From assembly GCA_963675995.2 (NCBI GenBank), contig CAXXIY010000001.1:2046001-2110000 (forward strand): a stretch of 64,000 bases of DNA. The letters are read 5' to 3'. Positions 31,291 to 40,075 of this stretch are shown here, one piece after another (position 1 is the first letter of the stretch; each line of letters opens with the position of its first letter). This DNA comes from JAAFHB01 sp963675995 (GTDB lineage: Bacteria > Bacteroidota > Bacteroidia > Bacteroidales > Prolixibacteraceae). A program made the translations under genes and the position numbers. The notes beneath the pieces were generated by a model. That model saw nothing but the letters and a program-made list of their open reading frames with translations, ran no database searches and was not told the DNA's origin.

Positions 31291-32431
31291 GCTCCTCTTG
31301 GCTCCGGTCTTTGATCAACTCATTCAAAACCAGATTGCTTTTGCCGCTTGGTTCGATCCTATGGATCAACGATTAGGTATTGTCGTTGGAAATGCTTCGG
31401 ATGTTAAATTGTTTGATCGTTTCGATCAGCTGAATGGTGAAGCCGGATTTGTATTTGCCCCATACCGTATCACCCGGCAATACCCGGTTATTTTGTTGAA
31501 ACCCGCTTTATACCTCGAAGATTTAATTTCAGCTGATCAGCTTGACTTCAGCAATATTGAACCATTTATTAAGAAATCGGCAGACAATATACACTGCAAA
31601 ACCAGTATAAAAGAGGAATACCTTCGTACCATCGAAGAAACTGTGAGTGCCATCCGGGGTGGAGATCTTTCAAAAGTAATCATTTCCAGACAGATACCGG
31701 TTAAAAGATCAGAAGGTTCACTTGGAGGTATTTTTATTCAATTGCACGACCAGACACCCAATGCTTTCACCTATCTGGTCAATTTGCCTGCAGCCGGAAT
31801 ATGGATGGGGGCAACTCCTGAAGTCTTACTTAAGTCGGATGGGCAATTTTTCGAAACCGTTTCCCTAGCCGGAACACAAGTGCGGAAATACGACTCAGAG
31901 GATTATTATTGGAATACTAAAGACATTGAAGAACAGGCGTTTATTTCGAGATATATGCTTGAACTCTTCTATTGTTTCGACATCCATAAATACCGTACCA
32001 CAGGACCGGAAACTTTGGAAAGTGGTAAAGTGGCCCATCTGAAAACCTCATTTTTTTTCCCTGTGGAAAAAATTGAGAAGTGCCTCGGTAATTTTATTGC
32101 TGAATTGCACCCTACTCCGGCAGTTTGCGGATTACCGAAAGAGCTGGCAGATGAATTTATCCTGAAGAATGAAAAACATGACAGAAAATATTACACCGGT
32201 TATCTTGGTCCCTGGAAGTTGAATAAACAGGTAAATATTTTCGTAAATTTACGATGTATGGAGGTAACCAACGACGAGTATATCCTTTATGCCGGCGGGG
32301 GAATCACTGCCAAATCAATTCCGGAGCGTGAATGGGACGAAATCAATCAAAAAGCAAAGACGTTATTGTCAGTGATTGCACCTGAACAGCAAGGGCAGAA
32401 CGGACCAGGAGATAACCCTGGTCAAATTTAG
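31280..32431 (+). CDS. menF: Isochorismate synthase
   Basis: Converts chorismate to isochorismate, the first committed menaquinone step. I start the 383-residue protein at ATG 31280, which overlaps the menI stop (ATGGCAAATAA). The N-terminal ~110 residues are variable. The chorismate-binding core shows IRGGDLSKVIISRQIPV, GATPEVLLKSDGQFFETVSLAGTQ, HLKTSFFFPVE, and the conserved ELHPTPAVCGLPKELA, ending with LYAGGGITAKSIPEREWDEINQKAKTLL. Metal-binding glutamates are in the normal places. Followed after 26 bases by menD. Confidence 0.93.
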   Translation: MANKLLLAPVFDQLIQNQIAFAAWFDPMDQRLGIVVGNASDVKLFDRFDQLNGEAGFVFAPYRITRQYPVILLKPALYLEDLISADQLDFSNIEPFIKKSADNIHCKTSIKEEYLRTIEETVSAIRGGDLSKVIISRQIPVKRSEGSLGGIFIQLHDQTPNAFTYLVNLPAAGIWMGATPEVLLKSDGQFFETVSLAGTQVRKYDSEDYYWNTKDIEEQAFISRYMLELFYCFDIHKYRTTGPETLESGKVAHLKTSFFFPVEKIEKCLGNFIAELHPTPAVCGLPKELADEFILKNEKHDRKYYTGYLGPWKLNKQVNIFVNLRCMEVTNDEYILYAGGGITAKSIPEREWDEINQKAKTLLSVIAPEQQGQNGPGDNPGQI

Positions 32432-32457
32432 AATCATAATTCTGAAATCTTCCGACT

Positions 32458-34140
32458 ATGATAACCGACAAAAAACATGTTCAGCAACTTGCCTCACTTT
32501 TATCACAAAAGGGAATTACGAGCGTGGTGATATCACCCGGTTCGCGCAATGCACCGTTGATAAACATTTTTTCCGGCTTACCGGAATTCAGTTGTCTGAA
32601 TATAATTGACGAGAGAAGCGCCGGTTATACTGCACTTGGGATGGCTTTAGCCCAGGAAAAGCCTGTTGCGGTGGTTTGCACTTCAGGAACAGCAGCCATC
32701 AATTACGGACCAGCCATTGCTGAAGCTTATTATCAGAATATCCCATTAGTCGTATTAACAGCCGACCGTCCCCGGCGTTGGATTGATCAGGCCGACGGTC
32801 AAACGGTACGGCAGGAAAACCTCTTTGCAAATCATATCAGGAAGAGTGTAAGTCTGCAGGAATCTGATAGTGACAATGATTTCATCCTCAATAATTTGCT
32901 GATAAACGAAGCACTTAATCTGGCTTTTTCTTCCCGGCCAGGTCCGGTGCACATCAATATTCCTTTGGATGAGCCACTTTATGGATTGACCGAAAGCAAG
33001 ATGGCCCCTTTCAGAAATATTCAAATCATTAAACCGGAACAGAGACTTCCCCATTCAGAAATAAATATTCTGTCTGAACAATGGAATAGTGCATCCAGAA
33101 AAATGGTGATCATTGGTCAGCATTCTCCAAATGAGGAATTAAACAATCTGGTGAGTCAACTTGCAGAAGATCCCGGAACCATTATTTTTGCTGAGCACAT
33201 TACGAACCTGAGCACTTCACATCTGCTGAAAATGACTGATCCGGTAATTGCGGCAATTCCGGATCATTTAAAGTCGGAATTTCAGTGCGATATCCTGCTT
33301 ACGTTTGGCAATCAGATTGTTTCAAAACGTCTTAAACAGTTCGTTCGTCACAATCAGCCGGTACAACACTGGCATGTTTCTGTAGGAGCAGACCATACCG
33401 ATACCTATAATTCGCTTTCTCATGTGATTGCGACCGATGCCCTGGAGTTTCTGAATGCTTTCGTTCCTGAAATAAAAAACACTGCAAGTACCTATCGCGA
33501 AATGTGGATAACACTGGAGAGAACTTCAAATCAGTGTAAGGATAGCTTTCTGAAGGATGCTCCGTTTTGTGATCTGACGGCTTGTCAATTGATTGCATCT
33601 CGCATTCCGGAAGATTCAGTGGTCCATTTAGGAAACAGTTCAGTGGTTCGTCTAGTACAAATGTTTAGTCCGATAAAAAATGTTTCTTACTTTGGGAACC
33701 GGGGTACCAGTGGTATAGACGGTTCGTTATCAACAGCAGTTGGATTTGCCCTATCTACCGGAAAGACGAACACCGTTATTTTGGGTGAACTCTCCTACTT
33801 TTACGACTCTAATGCCCTTATGAATAACTATTTCCCCAAAAATCTTCGAATCATTGTCCTCAATAACGGCGGTGGAAATATCTTCAGGTTGATTGGGGGG
33901 CCCAGGCAATCGCCAGCCTTGAAAAAACATTTTGTTGCGGAACACGATTTCAAAGCAGAAGGATTAGCCGGAGCATTTGGAATCTCCTACCTTAAAGCGG
34001 AAAATAGGTTCGAGCTCACAGAAACTCTGAATACTATTTATGCTCCGGACTTCTCGGGACCAGTCATTCTGGAAGTACTGACGAATGGCGAATTGAGCGC
34101 ACAGGTGTTTCAGAATTGTTTTGAACAGATCAGAGGCTAA
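32458..34140 (+). CDS. menD: SEPHCHC synthase (2-succinyl-5-enolpyruvyl-6-hydroxy-3-cyclohexene-1-carboxylate synthase)
   Basis: Thiamine-diphosphate enzyme that adds a succinyl-semialdehyde unit from 2-oxoglutarate to isochorismate. The 560-residue product shows the full ThDP fold: VISPGSRNAPL and DERSAGYTALGMA (activating glutamate region), CTSGTAAINYGPAIAEAYYQNIPLVVLTADRP, the arginine-rich DGQTVRQENLF, and the C-terminal cofactor domain with GNRGTSGIDGSLSTAVGFA and the Mg-binding NNGGGNIFRLI. Length is normal. The following gap to menB is 115 bases, the largest in the operon, without an evident terminator. Confidence 0.95.
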   Translation: MITDKKHVQQLASLLSQKGITSVVISPGSRNAPLINIFSGLPEFSCLNIIDERSAGYTALGMALAQEKPVAVVCTSGTAAINYGPAIAEAYYQNIPLVVLTADRPRRWIDQADGQTVRQENLFANHIRKSVSLQESDSDNDFILNNLLINEALNLAFSSRPGPVHINIPLDEPLYGLTESKMAPFRNIQIIKPEQRLPHSEINILSEQWNSASRKMVIIGQHSPNEELNNLVSQLAEDPGTIIFAEHITNLSTSHLLKMTDPVIAAIPDHLKSEFQCDILLTFGNQIVSKRLKQFVRHNQPVQHWHVSVGADHTDTYNSLSHVIATDALEFLNAFVPEIKNTASTYREMWITLERTSNQCKDSFLKDAPFCDLTACQLIASRIPEDSVVHLGNSSVVRLVQMFSPIKNVSYFGNRGTSGIDGSLSTAVGFALSTGKTNTVILGELSYFYDSNALMNNYFPKNLRIIVLNNGGGNIFRLIGGPRQSPALKKHFVAEHDFKAEGLAGAFGISYLKAENRFELTETLNTIYAPDFSGPVILEVLTNGELSAQVFQNCFEQIRG

Positions 34141-34255
34141 TCTAAATTAAGAAGATTAAACGGCTGTAGTGTGTTTTCGTTTAATTTTGAAAAATTGGAG
34201 TTGGATTTTCAACGAGAGATAAGTAATCGATCAGAAATTTAATAAATATCATATA

Positions 34256-35080
34256 ATGAGCATTAACAGAGAGTGGCAAACAATTCGCGAATACGAAGAT
34301 ATCTTTTTTGATTATTTTGATGGAATAGGGAAAATAACGATCAACAGAGAGCGTTATCGAAATGCATTCAGACCAACAACTGTAAATGAAATCAGTGATG
34401 CATTGCGAATATGTCGCGAGGATCAACGGATCAACGTGGTGGTGTTGACAGGTGCGGGCGATAAAGCTTTTTGTGCTGGTGGCGATCAGACCGTCAAAGG
34501 TAAAGGTGGCTATATCGACAAAGATGGCATTCCACGCCTGAATATTCTTGAAGTGCAGAAGCAAATCCGTTCGATGCCCAAACCGGTTATCGCAATGGTT
34601 AATGGATATGCCATCGGTGGTGGCCATGTTTTGCATGTGGTCTGCGATATCTCCATTGCTTCGGAAAACGCCATTTTCGGACAAACTGGTCCCAAGGTTG
34701 GAAGTTTTGATGCAGGATTAGGCTCCTCCTATCTTGCAAGCATTGTCGGGCAGAAAAAAGCGCGCGAAATATGGTTTATGTGTCGTCAATATACCGCTGC
34801 TGAAGCGCTTGAAATGGGATTGGTCAACAAGGTAGTTCCATTCGATCAACTCGAAGACGAAGTTGTAGCCTGGGCACAGAAAATGCAGGAACATAGTCCG
34901 CTGGCTCTTCGGATGCTGAAACTGGGACTTAATGCCGATCTTGACGGGCAAATTGGAATCCAGGAGTTTGCAGGTAATGCAACTTTGCTTTATTACCTCA
35001 CTGAAGAGGCGCAGGAAGGTAAACATGCATTTCTCGAAAAACGCAAACCCGATTTCAAGAAATATCCCAAATTCCCATAA
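34256..35080 (+). CDS. menB: 1,4-Dihydroxy-2-naphthoyl-CoA synthase
   Basis: Crotonase-fold enzyme that closes the second ring from o-succinylbenzoyl-CoA. The 274-residue product carries the oxyanion-hole segments VLTGAGDKAFCAGGDQ and MVNGYAIGGGHVLHVVCDISIAS, and the MenB-specific GQTGPKVGSFDAGLGSSYLA with the catalytic aspartate, then AREIWFMCRQYTAAEALEMGLVNKVVP and a C-terminal tail ending RKPDFKKYPKFP, the family hallmark. Preceded by AT-rich DNA and followed after 20 bases by menA. Confidence 0.97.
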   Translation: MSINREWQTIREYEDIFFDYFDGIGKITINRERYRNAFRPTTVNEISDALRICREDQRINVVVLTGAGDKAFCAGGDQTVKGKGGYIDKDGIPRLNILEVQKQIRSMPKPVIAMVNGYAIGGGHVLHVVCDISIASENAIFGQTGPKVGSFDAGLGSSYLASIVGQKKAREIWFMCRQYTAAEALEMGLVNKVVPFDQLEDEVVAWAQKMQEHSPLALRMLKLGLNADLDGQIGIQEFAGNATLLYYLTEEAQEGKHAFLEKRKPDFKKYPKFP

Positions 35081-35100
35081 AGAAATACTTAGTAATAAAA

Positions 35101-36009
35101 ATGGCTACAGCTAAAAGTTGGATTAAAGCAGCGCGTTTACGAACCTTGCCGTTGGCAGTATCGGGTATTTTGATGGGGGCCGCACTATCGTATTTTGATG
35201 GCGGCTTTCAAATAAAGGTAACGGTTCTTGCCGTTGCAACTGCTTTGTTGATTCAGATTTTCTCAAATTTTGCGAACGATTATGGTGATTTCCAAAAAGG
35301 GACTGATAACCATCATCGCGTGGGACCTCAGCGGACAGTTCAAAGCGGTGAAATCACACCTGAACAAATGAAATTGGGAATGATCGTATTGATTGGTCTG
35401 AGCCTTCTTTCTGGAATCTGGCTCGTAGCCGAAGGGACAAAAGGACTTAATCTGACGACCTCATTGCTCTTTATTGGATTCGGAATCATCGCTCTTATTG
35501 CAGCCTACCGTTATACTGCCGGCAATAACCCTTACGGATACGCTGGGTTAGGTGATTTGTCGGTGTTTCTTTTCTTCGGAATTTTACCTGTCATTGGTGC
35601 TTATTTTCTGAATGCCCACCAATTCAATCCCGAAATATTCCTGCCTGCCATCAGTATCGGCCTGTTCAGCACAGGAGTGTTGAATCTGAATAACATGCGC
35701 GACATTGAAAACGACCGCAATTCGGGTAAAAAAACCATGGTGGTTAGGATGGGTTTTAACAATAGTAAAGGCTATCACACTACCCTGATTACAATCGGAT
35801 GGATTACTGCCTTATTGTTTGTTCATTTTAGGTTTCACTCTGGTTATCAGGTAATATTTCTATTGACGTTACCCTTGTTTATCAAGGATCTGGTACATAT
35901 TAACCGGATTCAGGAACCCCGCCAACTTGATCCGTTTCTCAAGAAACTGTCAATTGCTACACTTTTGTTTACCCTGTTATTTGGAATCGGGGTGTTTGCG
36001 TCCATCTAA
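35101..36009 (+). CDS. menA: 1,4-Dihydroxy-2-naphthoate polyprenyltransferase
   Basis: Integral membrane UbiA-family enzyme that prenylates dihydroxynaphthoate to demethylmenaquinone. The 302-residue product has about eight or nine transmembrane helices. The first aspartate-rich motif is FANDYGDFQKGTDN with the following RVGPQRTVQSGEI (near residue 60), and the second is NNMRDIENDRNSGKKTMVVRMG (near 200), matching MenA rather than UbiA. Located between menB and menC with gaps of 20 and 17 bases. Confidence 0.94.
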   Translation: MATAKSWIKAARLRTLPLAVSGILMGAALSYFDGGFQIKVTVLAVATALLIQIFSNFANDYGDFQKGTDNHHRVGPQRTVQSGEITPEQMKLGMIVLIGLSLLSGIWLVAEGTKGLNLTTSLLFIGFGIIALIAAYRYTAGNNPYGYAGLGDLSVFLFFGILPVIGAYFLNAHQFNPEIFLPAISIGLFSTGVLNLNNMRDIENDRNSGKKTMVVRMGFNNSKGYHTTLITIGWITALLFVHFRFHSGYQVIFLLTLPLFIKDLVHINRIQEPRQLDPFLKKLSIATLLFTLLFGIGVFASI

Positions 36010-36026
36010 AAGCAACTAATATACCC

Positions 36027-37070
36027 ATGAAAGCGCATTTCAAAAAGTATACCCTTAATTTTAAACAGCCTTCGGGGACCTCAAGGGGAGTATATACAAC
36101 GCGTGATGTTTGGTATATTTTTTTAACCAATGGAATAAATACAGGAATTGGCGAATGTGCTCCACTTCCGGATCTAAGCATTGACAGTCCCCAAAGAATC
36201 AGCAGAAAATTGTTTGAAGTTTGTGAACGGATTGACGATTTCATCACCTTTCCTGAAGAGTTGCAAATTTGGCCTTCCATCCGTTTTGGACTCGAAACAG
36301 CATTGCTCGATCTGGAAAATCAGGGAAAACAAATTTTGTATCCTTCAGCTTTTACTCGCGGGGAGCAGGGAATTCCGATTAACGGACTCATCTGGATGGG
36401 TACACCGGAATTTATGAAGCGACAAATCCGGGCAAAAATTGATGCCGGTTTCCGCTGCATTAAAATGAAGATTGGTGCCATTGATTTCGAAACAGAATTT
36501 GGTTTACTGAAAGAGATCCGAAAGGAGTTTTCGCCCGGGGAGATTACCCTTCGTGTGGATGCCAATGGCGCCTGGTCCTACGAGACTGCGCTCGAAAATT
36601 TGAATCTCCTTTCAGATCTGCAGATTCACTCAATCGAACAACCTATAAAAGCTGGTCAGTGGGATCTGATGACTGCTTTATGCGAAAGATCACCGGTCCC
36701 GATTGGGCTCGATGAGGAATTGATCGGCATTTTTACCCCTGAAGAGATGATTCAAATTGCGGAGCAGATCCATCCGGCCTATTTAATTTTGAAACCTGGA
36801 CTGCACGGTGGTTTGGCAGGTTGTGAAAAATGGATCGGACTGGCAAAAAAATCCGGGATTGGGTGGTGGATTACTTCAGCCCTGGAGTCAAATATCGGGT
36901 TGAATGCCATTGCCCAATGGACATTTCAGCAAAATATTTTAACTGAACAGGGACTTGGAACCGGACAGCTTTTTACCAACAACTTTGATTCCCCGCTTCG
37001 GATCGAACGGGATCATCTGTGGTATCATCCGGCTCTTGACTGGCAACTAAAATCACTAAAAGATGATTGA
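36027..37070 (+). CDS. menC: o-Succinylbenzoate synthase
   Basis: Enolase-superfamily dehydratase that aromatises SHCHC to o-succinylbenzoate. The 347-residue protein has an N-terminal capping domain and a barrel with the catalytic lysines in RCIKMKIGA (near residue 147), metal ligands in LRVDANGAW, SIEQP and GLDEEL, and the second-lysine segment LILKPGLHGGLAG (near 253). The product order (MenC just before MenE) and an 8-base overlap with menE support the specific assignment rather than a general muconate-cycloisomerase-like enzyme. Confidence 0.92.
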   Translation: MKAHFKKYTLNFKQPSGTSRGVYTTRDVWYIFLTNGINTGIGECAPLPDLSIDSPQRISRKLFEVCERIDDFITFPEELQIWPSIRFGLETALLDLENQGKQILYPSAFTRGEQGIPINGLIWMGTPEFMKRQIRAKIDAGFRCIKMKIGAIDFETEFGLLKEIRKEFSPGEITLRVDANGAWSYETALENLNLLSDLQIHSIEQPIKAGQWDLMTALCERSPVPIGLDEELIGIFTPEEMIQIAEQIHPAYLILKPGLHGGLAGCEKWIGLAKKSGIGWWITSALESNIGLNAIAQWTFQQNILTEQGLGTGQLFTNNFDSPLRIERDHLWYHPALDWQLKSLKDD

Positions 37071-38148
37071 TAATCCGAGTATCATCATTCTGAACGGGAG
37101 CGAATTTAACGAAGAAGCATTGAGACTTCAAATTAAAGAGAAACTTTCATCTCCTCATTTGCCCGCTTGGGAATCGGAATTGTTCTCATTTTTGGAAGAA
37201 TGGATTTCTGAATCTGAAACAATCGAGGCACGAACCTCAGGAAGTACTGGTGATCCGCAAACGATCAGATTACCGAAAAGCACGATGGAACAAAGCGCTC
37301 TCCGGACAATTGATTTTTTTGGACTTATGAGTGGGAACAGGATTTTATTAAGCCTGCCTTGCCGGTTTATTGCGGGTAAAATGATGGTGGTAAGGGCTAT
37401 TGTTGGCCGAATGAACCTCGTAACAATTGATCCGTCAGGTGATTTTGATATTCTGCTGGAAGAAACTTTTGATTTAGGATCGATGGTTCCCAATCAGGTT
37501 TATAAATTGCTGGAGAATCCTGTCGGGAAACAAAAACTCGAAAATATCCGCAACCTGCTGATTGGTGGTTCGGCCATTCCGGGACCACTTGAAATTCAGG
37601 TTAAAGATCTGAAAAGCCGTGTGGTGTCGACCTACGGTATGACTGAAACCGCATCACATATTGCCATTCGTGAACTTTCGGGGGAGATGGCTTCAGATAT
37701 TTACAAATGTCTTCGTGGAATCTCAGTTAGCAATGGGAAAGACGACTGTCTGCAGATTCATACGGGTGGCTGGGGGGATCCTTTACAGACGAGGGATATC
37801 GCTGAAATATTGTCTTCCGATGCTTTCAGTATTTTAGGGAGGATGGATGATGTCATCATTTCAGGCGGAATAAAATATTTTCCTGAGACGATTGAGAGAA
37901 AAATAGATTCATTGATTCAGAAGCGTTTTGTAATTTCCTCATCACCTGATGAGAAGCTTGGAGAAAAGCTGGTGCTTGTTATTGAAGGTGAACCGTCGTC
38001 TTCTGAAAACCTGATGAATGAACTTAAGCTAACCTTGCCAGCTTTCGAACTACCCAAATCGATCATCTATCTGCCAGTTTTTCCGGAAACCTCGTCCGGA
38101 AAGATCCGAAGAACCGAAATCAAGAGGTTAACGAATCCCGTTGTTTGA
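37063..38148 (+). CDS. menE: o-Succinylbenzoate-CoA ligase
   Basis: Adenylate-forming ligase that activates o-succinylbenzoate with CoA. At 361 residues it is somewhat shorter than many acyl-CoA ligases, as common for MenE in this phylum. Motifs: P-loop TSGSTGDPQTIRLPK near residue 60, STYGMTETASHIA near 190, GRMDDVIISGGIKYFPETIE at the hinge near 265, and the adenylation lysine in SSGKIRRTE near 350. It starts inside the end of menC. Its 3' end overlaps the 3' end of a convergent gene by 29 bases. Confidence 0.92.
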   Translation: MIDNPSIIILNGSEFNEEALRLQIKEKLSSPHLPAWESELFSFLEEWISESETIEARTSGSTGDPQTIRLPKSTMEQSALRTIDFFGLMSGNRILLSLPCRFIAGKMMVVRAIVGRMNLVTIDPSGDFDILLEETFDLGSMVPNQVYKLLENPVGKQKLENIRNLLIGGSAIPGPLEIQVKDLKSRVVSTYGMTETASHIAIRELSGEMASDIYKCLRGISVSNGKDDCLQIHTGGWGDPLQTRDIAEILSSDAFSILGRMDDVIISGGIKYFPETIERKIDSLIQKRFVISSSPDEKLGEKLVLVIEGEPSSSENLMNELKLTLPAFELPKSIIYLPVFPETSSGKIRRTEIKRLTNPVV

Positions 38149-38605
38149 TTTTAGGGAACCACCTTGGGACCTCACTTTTATACTTCCTGTAATCATCTCC
38201 AAACCTCTTTTCCAGATTAGGTTCTTCATAAATAAGGAAGAAAATGTTGTTGATAACGAAGAAGATCACTGCCCAGATGAATATTTTCACCGATAAGATA
38301 CTTAATGATTCTCCTGTCAGTACTGTAAAGACTCCCAAAATCATCGGATTTCTTAAGTAACCATAAATCCCTGCGGTAACCAATTTTTTCGTTGGACTCC
38401 AGGGAGCAAGTGTTCCGTTCCCTTTCTTGATAAGGGCAGATATTGTTAAAAACATCAGATAAAATCCGGCACAAATCAAAATAAACCCGGCCACAAGGGC
38501 GGATTTATTTTCTAGGCTTAGATGCTTCTCAATGGAATAAGGTACAATTATTAATACTATGATTGGCAGAACAAAGGAAAACCCCTGTTGAATTGCGTTT
38601 CTCAT
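38120..38605 (-). CDS. Isoprenylcysteine carboxyl methyltransferase-like membrane protein
   Basis: A 161-residue membrane protein of the ICMT/PEMT-like methyltransferase group. It has about four transmembrane helices; the conserved signature in the C-terminal half is LVTAGIYGYLRNPMILGVFTV near residue 90 and IYEEPNLEKRFGDDYRKYKSEVPRWFP near residue 130, the usual SAM/lipid-binding region (RNP and E-x-x-L..FG..Y..Y...VPRW). Bacterial members have varied or unknown substrates. It is convergent with menE, overlapping it by 29 bases, and lies 61 bases behind the pirin gene on the same strand. Confidence 0.8.
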   Translation of the reverse strand: MRNAIQQGFSFVLPIIVLIIVPYSIEKHLSLENKSALVAGFILICAGFYLMFLTISALIKKGNGTLAPWSPTKKLVTAGIYGYLRNPMILGVFTVLTGESLSILSVKIFIWAVIFFVINNIFFLIYEEPNLEKRFGDDYRKYKSEVPRWFPKIKQRDSLTS

Positions 38606-38666
38606 CTTTTAAAGTAATATATCCTATTGTCATTTCCCTTGATTTCCAGTTTATACCTGTTATGGA

Positions 38667-39383
38667 CTAAAGGGTCATCGGGATCTCCATCAATAAAAAC
38701 TCTGCCTCGCTATCCGCTTCGATTGTAATCTGATCTATATTCCAGACTCCAAATCCATCCCGGGTACCCAATGATTGGCCTTCAATTGTCACATTCCCGC
38801 TCAGAATAAAGGCGTATACGCCGTTACCTTTTGCTTTTAACGTATAATCTGCTTTAAATCCCTTATCGAATTTAGCCAGGTGAAACCATGCATTTTGATG
38901 AATCCAAACGCCGGCATCATCCCGATCGGGCGAAAGAATCTGTTGCAGCCGATTATGCCGGTCCTCCAGATTTAAAGTGATCTGGTCATATCTTGGCTCG
39001 ACATTTTTCTTGTTGGGGAATACCCATATTTGCAAAAATTTGACCCGCTGATCTTTATTCTTGTTGTATTCGCTGTGAAAAATTCCCGTTCCGGCGCTCA
39101 TTACCTGAATATCCCCATGTCGGATAACAGAGATATTTCCCATACTGTCTTTGTGTTCCAGATCCCCTTCGAGTGGGATGGAGATGATCTCCATGTTGTC
39201 ATGTGGATGGGTTCCAAAACCCATCCCAGCTTCAACGGTATCATCGTTCAATACCCGTAAGGCACCAAAGTGCATTCGTTCAGGATTATAATAGTTTGCA
39301 AAACTAAAAGTGTGCATGCTGTTCAGCCACCCGTGGTTTGCATGACCACGGGTTTCGGCTTTATGTAGAATTTTGTCTGACAT
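38667..39383 (-). CDS. Pirin family protein
   Basis: A 238-residue bicupin. The N-terminal cupin carries the metal-binding pattern HANHGWLNSMHTFSFANYYNPERMHFGALRVLNDD, FGTHPHDNMEIISIPLEGDLEHKDSMGN, which matches YhhW-type pirins with quercetinase-like activity; the C-terminal cupin is degenerate, as usual. It starts 12 bases after yceI on the same strand, so the two are probably one transcript under the AraC-type regulator further upstream. The physiological role is not established. Confidence 0.9.
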   Translation of the reverse strand: MSDKILHKAETRGHANHGWLNSMHTFSFANYYNPERMHFGALRVLNDDTVEAGMGFGTHPHDNMEIISIPLEGDLEHKDSMGNISVIRHGDIQVMSAGTGIFHSEYNKNKDQRVKFLQIWVFPNKKNVEPRYDQITLNLEDRHNRLQQILSPDRDDAGVWIHQNAWFHLAKFDKGFKADYTLKAKGNGVYAFILSGNVTIEGQSLGTRDGFGVWNIDQITIEADSEAEFLLMEIPMTL

Positions 39384-39395
39384 TTTATCTGCTAC

Positions 39396-39941
39396 TTATG
39401 ACTGTTTTACCAATTGAACTTCACAACTTATTTTAACATCCTCCCCAACCAGTACACCTCCGGCTTCCAATGCGGTATTCCAGGTCAGTCCAAAATCTTT
39501 CCGGTTTATTTTCCCATTAATTGTGAATCCTGCCTTTTCGTTTCCCCATGGATCTTTCATCACTCCACCAAATTCCACGTCAAGTCTTATTTGTTTGGTG
39601 ACATCCTTAACCGTGAGCTCGCCCCATAAGGTATAACTTCCGTCATCATCAACTTTTTCGTAGGTATTACCAATAAAATGGATCTCTTTGTAGTTCTCCA
39701 CATCGAAGAAATCGGCACTTTTTAAATGCGCATCTCTGTCAGCGACACCCGTTTCAACTGATGCCGGATTCATCCAGAAATCTATTTCTGAAGTCATAAA
39801 GTCTTCACCTGTCGTGTAAATACTGGCATCAAATTCTTTAAATACTCCCTTAACGTTAGTTATCATCAGATGTTTTACCTTGAAGCCTATTTCGCTGTGT
39901 GTTTGGTCTATTCCCCATTTTGTTTTTACCTGGTTTTCCAT
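39396..39941 (-). CDS. YceI family protein
   Basis: A 181-residue lipocalin-like protein that binds isoprenoid-type lipids in its barrel. The start VKTKWGIDQTHSEIGFKVKHLMITNVKGVFKEFDASI is typical of the family, as are SADFFDVENYKEIHFIG and the ELTVKDVTKQIRLDVEFGG and KDPWGNEKAGFTINGKINRKDFGLTWN stretches. No signal peptide is present, so unlike E. coli YceI it is probably cytoplasmic. First gene of the yceI-pirin pair; a -7 element and direct repeats lie upstream. Confidence 0.92.
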   Translation of the reverse strand: MENQVKTKWGIDQTHSEIGFKVKHLMITNVKGVFKEFDASIYTTGEDFMTSEIDFWMNPASVETGVADRDAHLKSADFFDVENYKEIHFIGNTYEKVDDDGSYTLWGELTVKDVTKQIRLDVEFGGVMKDPWGNEKAGFTINGKINRKDFGLTWNTALEAGGVLVGEDVKISCEVQLVKQS

Positions 39942-39971
39942 AATCCTATTTTTTAATTGTTTTTAATGAGG

Positions 39972-40032
39972 CAAAGATAAGGTGGTCCGAAAGTGTGCGA
40001 AATGGACAAATTACGGGATCAATGGTACAAAT
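39972..40032 (-). promoter_or_regulatory. yceI promoter with candidate AraC-type direct repeats
   Basis: On the reverse strand TATCTTTG (39979-39972) fits the -7 consensus. Upstream of it, two copies of AATGG-ACAAAT lie at 40001-40011 and 40021-40032 (as read on the + strand), 20 bp apart. Half-sites about two helical turns apart next to the -33 region are typical of AraC-family activators, and such a gene lies directly upstream. The link is inferred. Confidence 0.5.
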
Positions 40033-40075
40033 CAGGGTAAAAGTCAAATCCCGCATGGTGCATTTACAATTTTGC

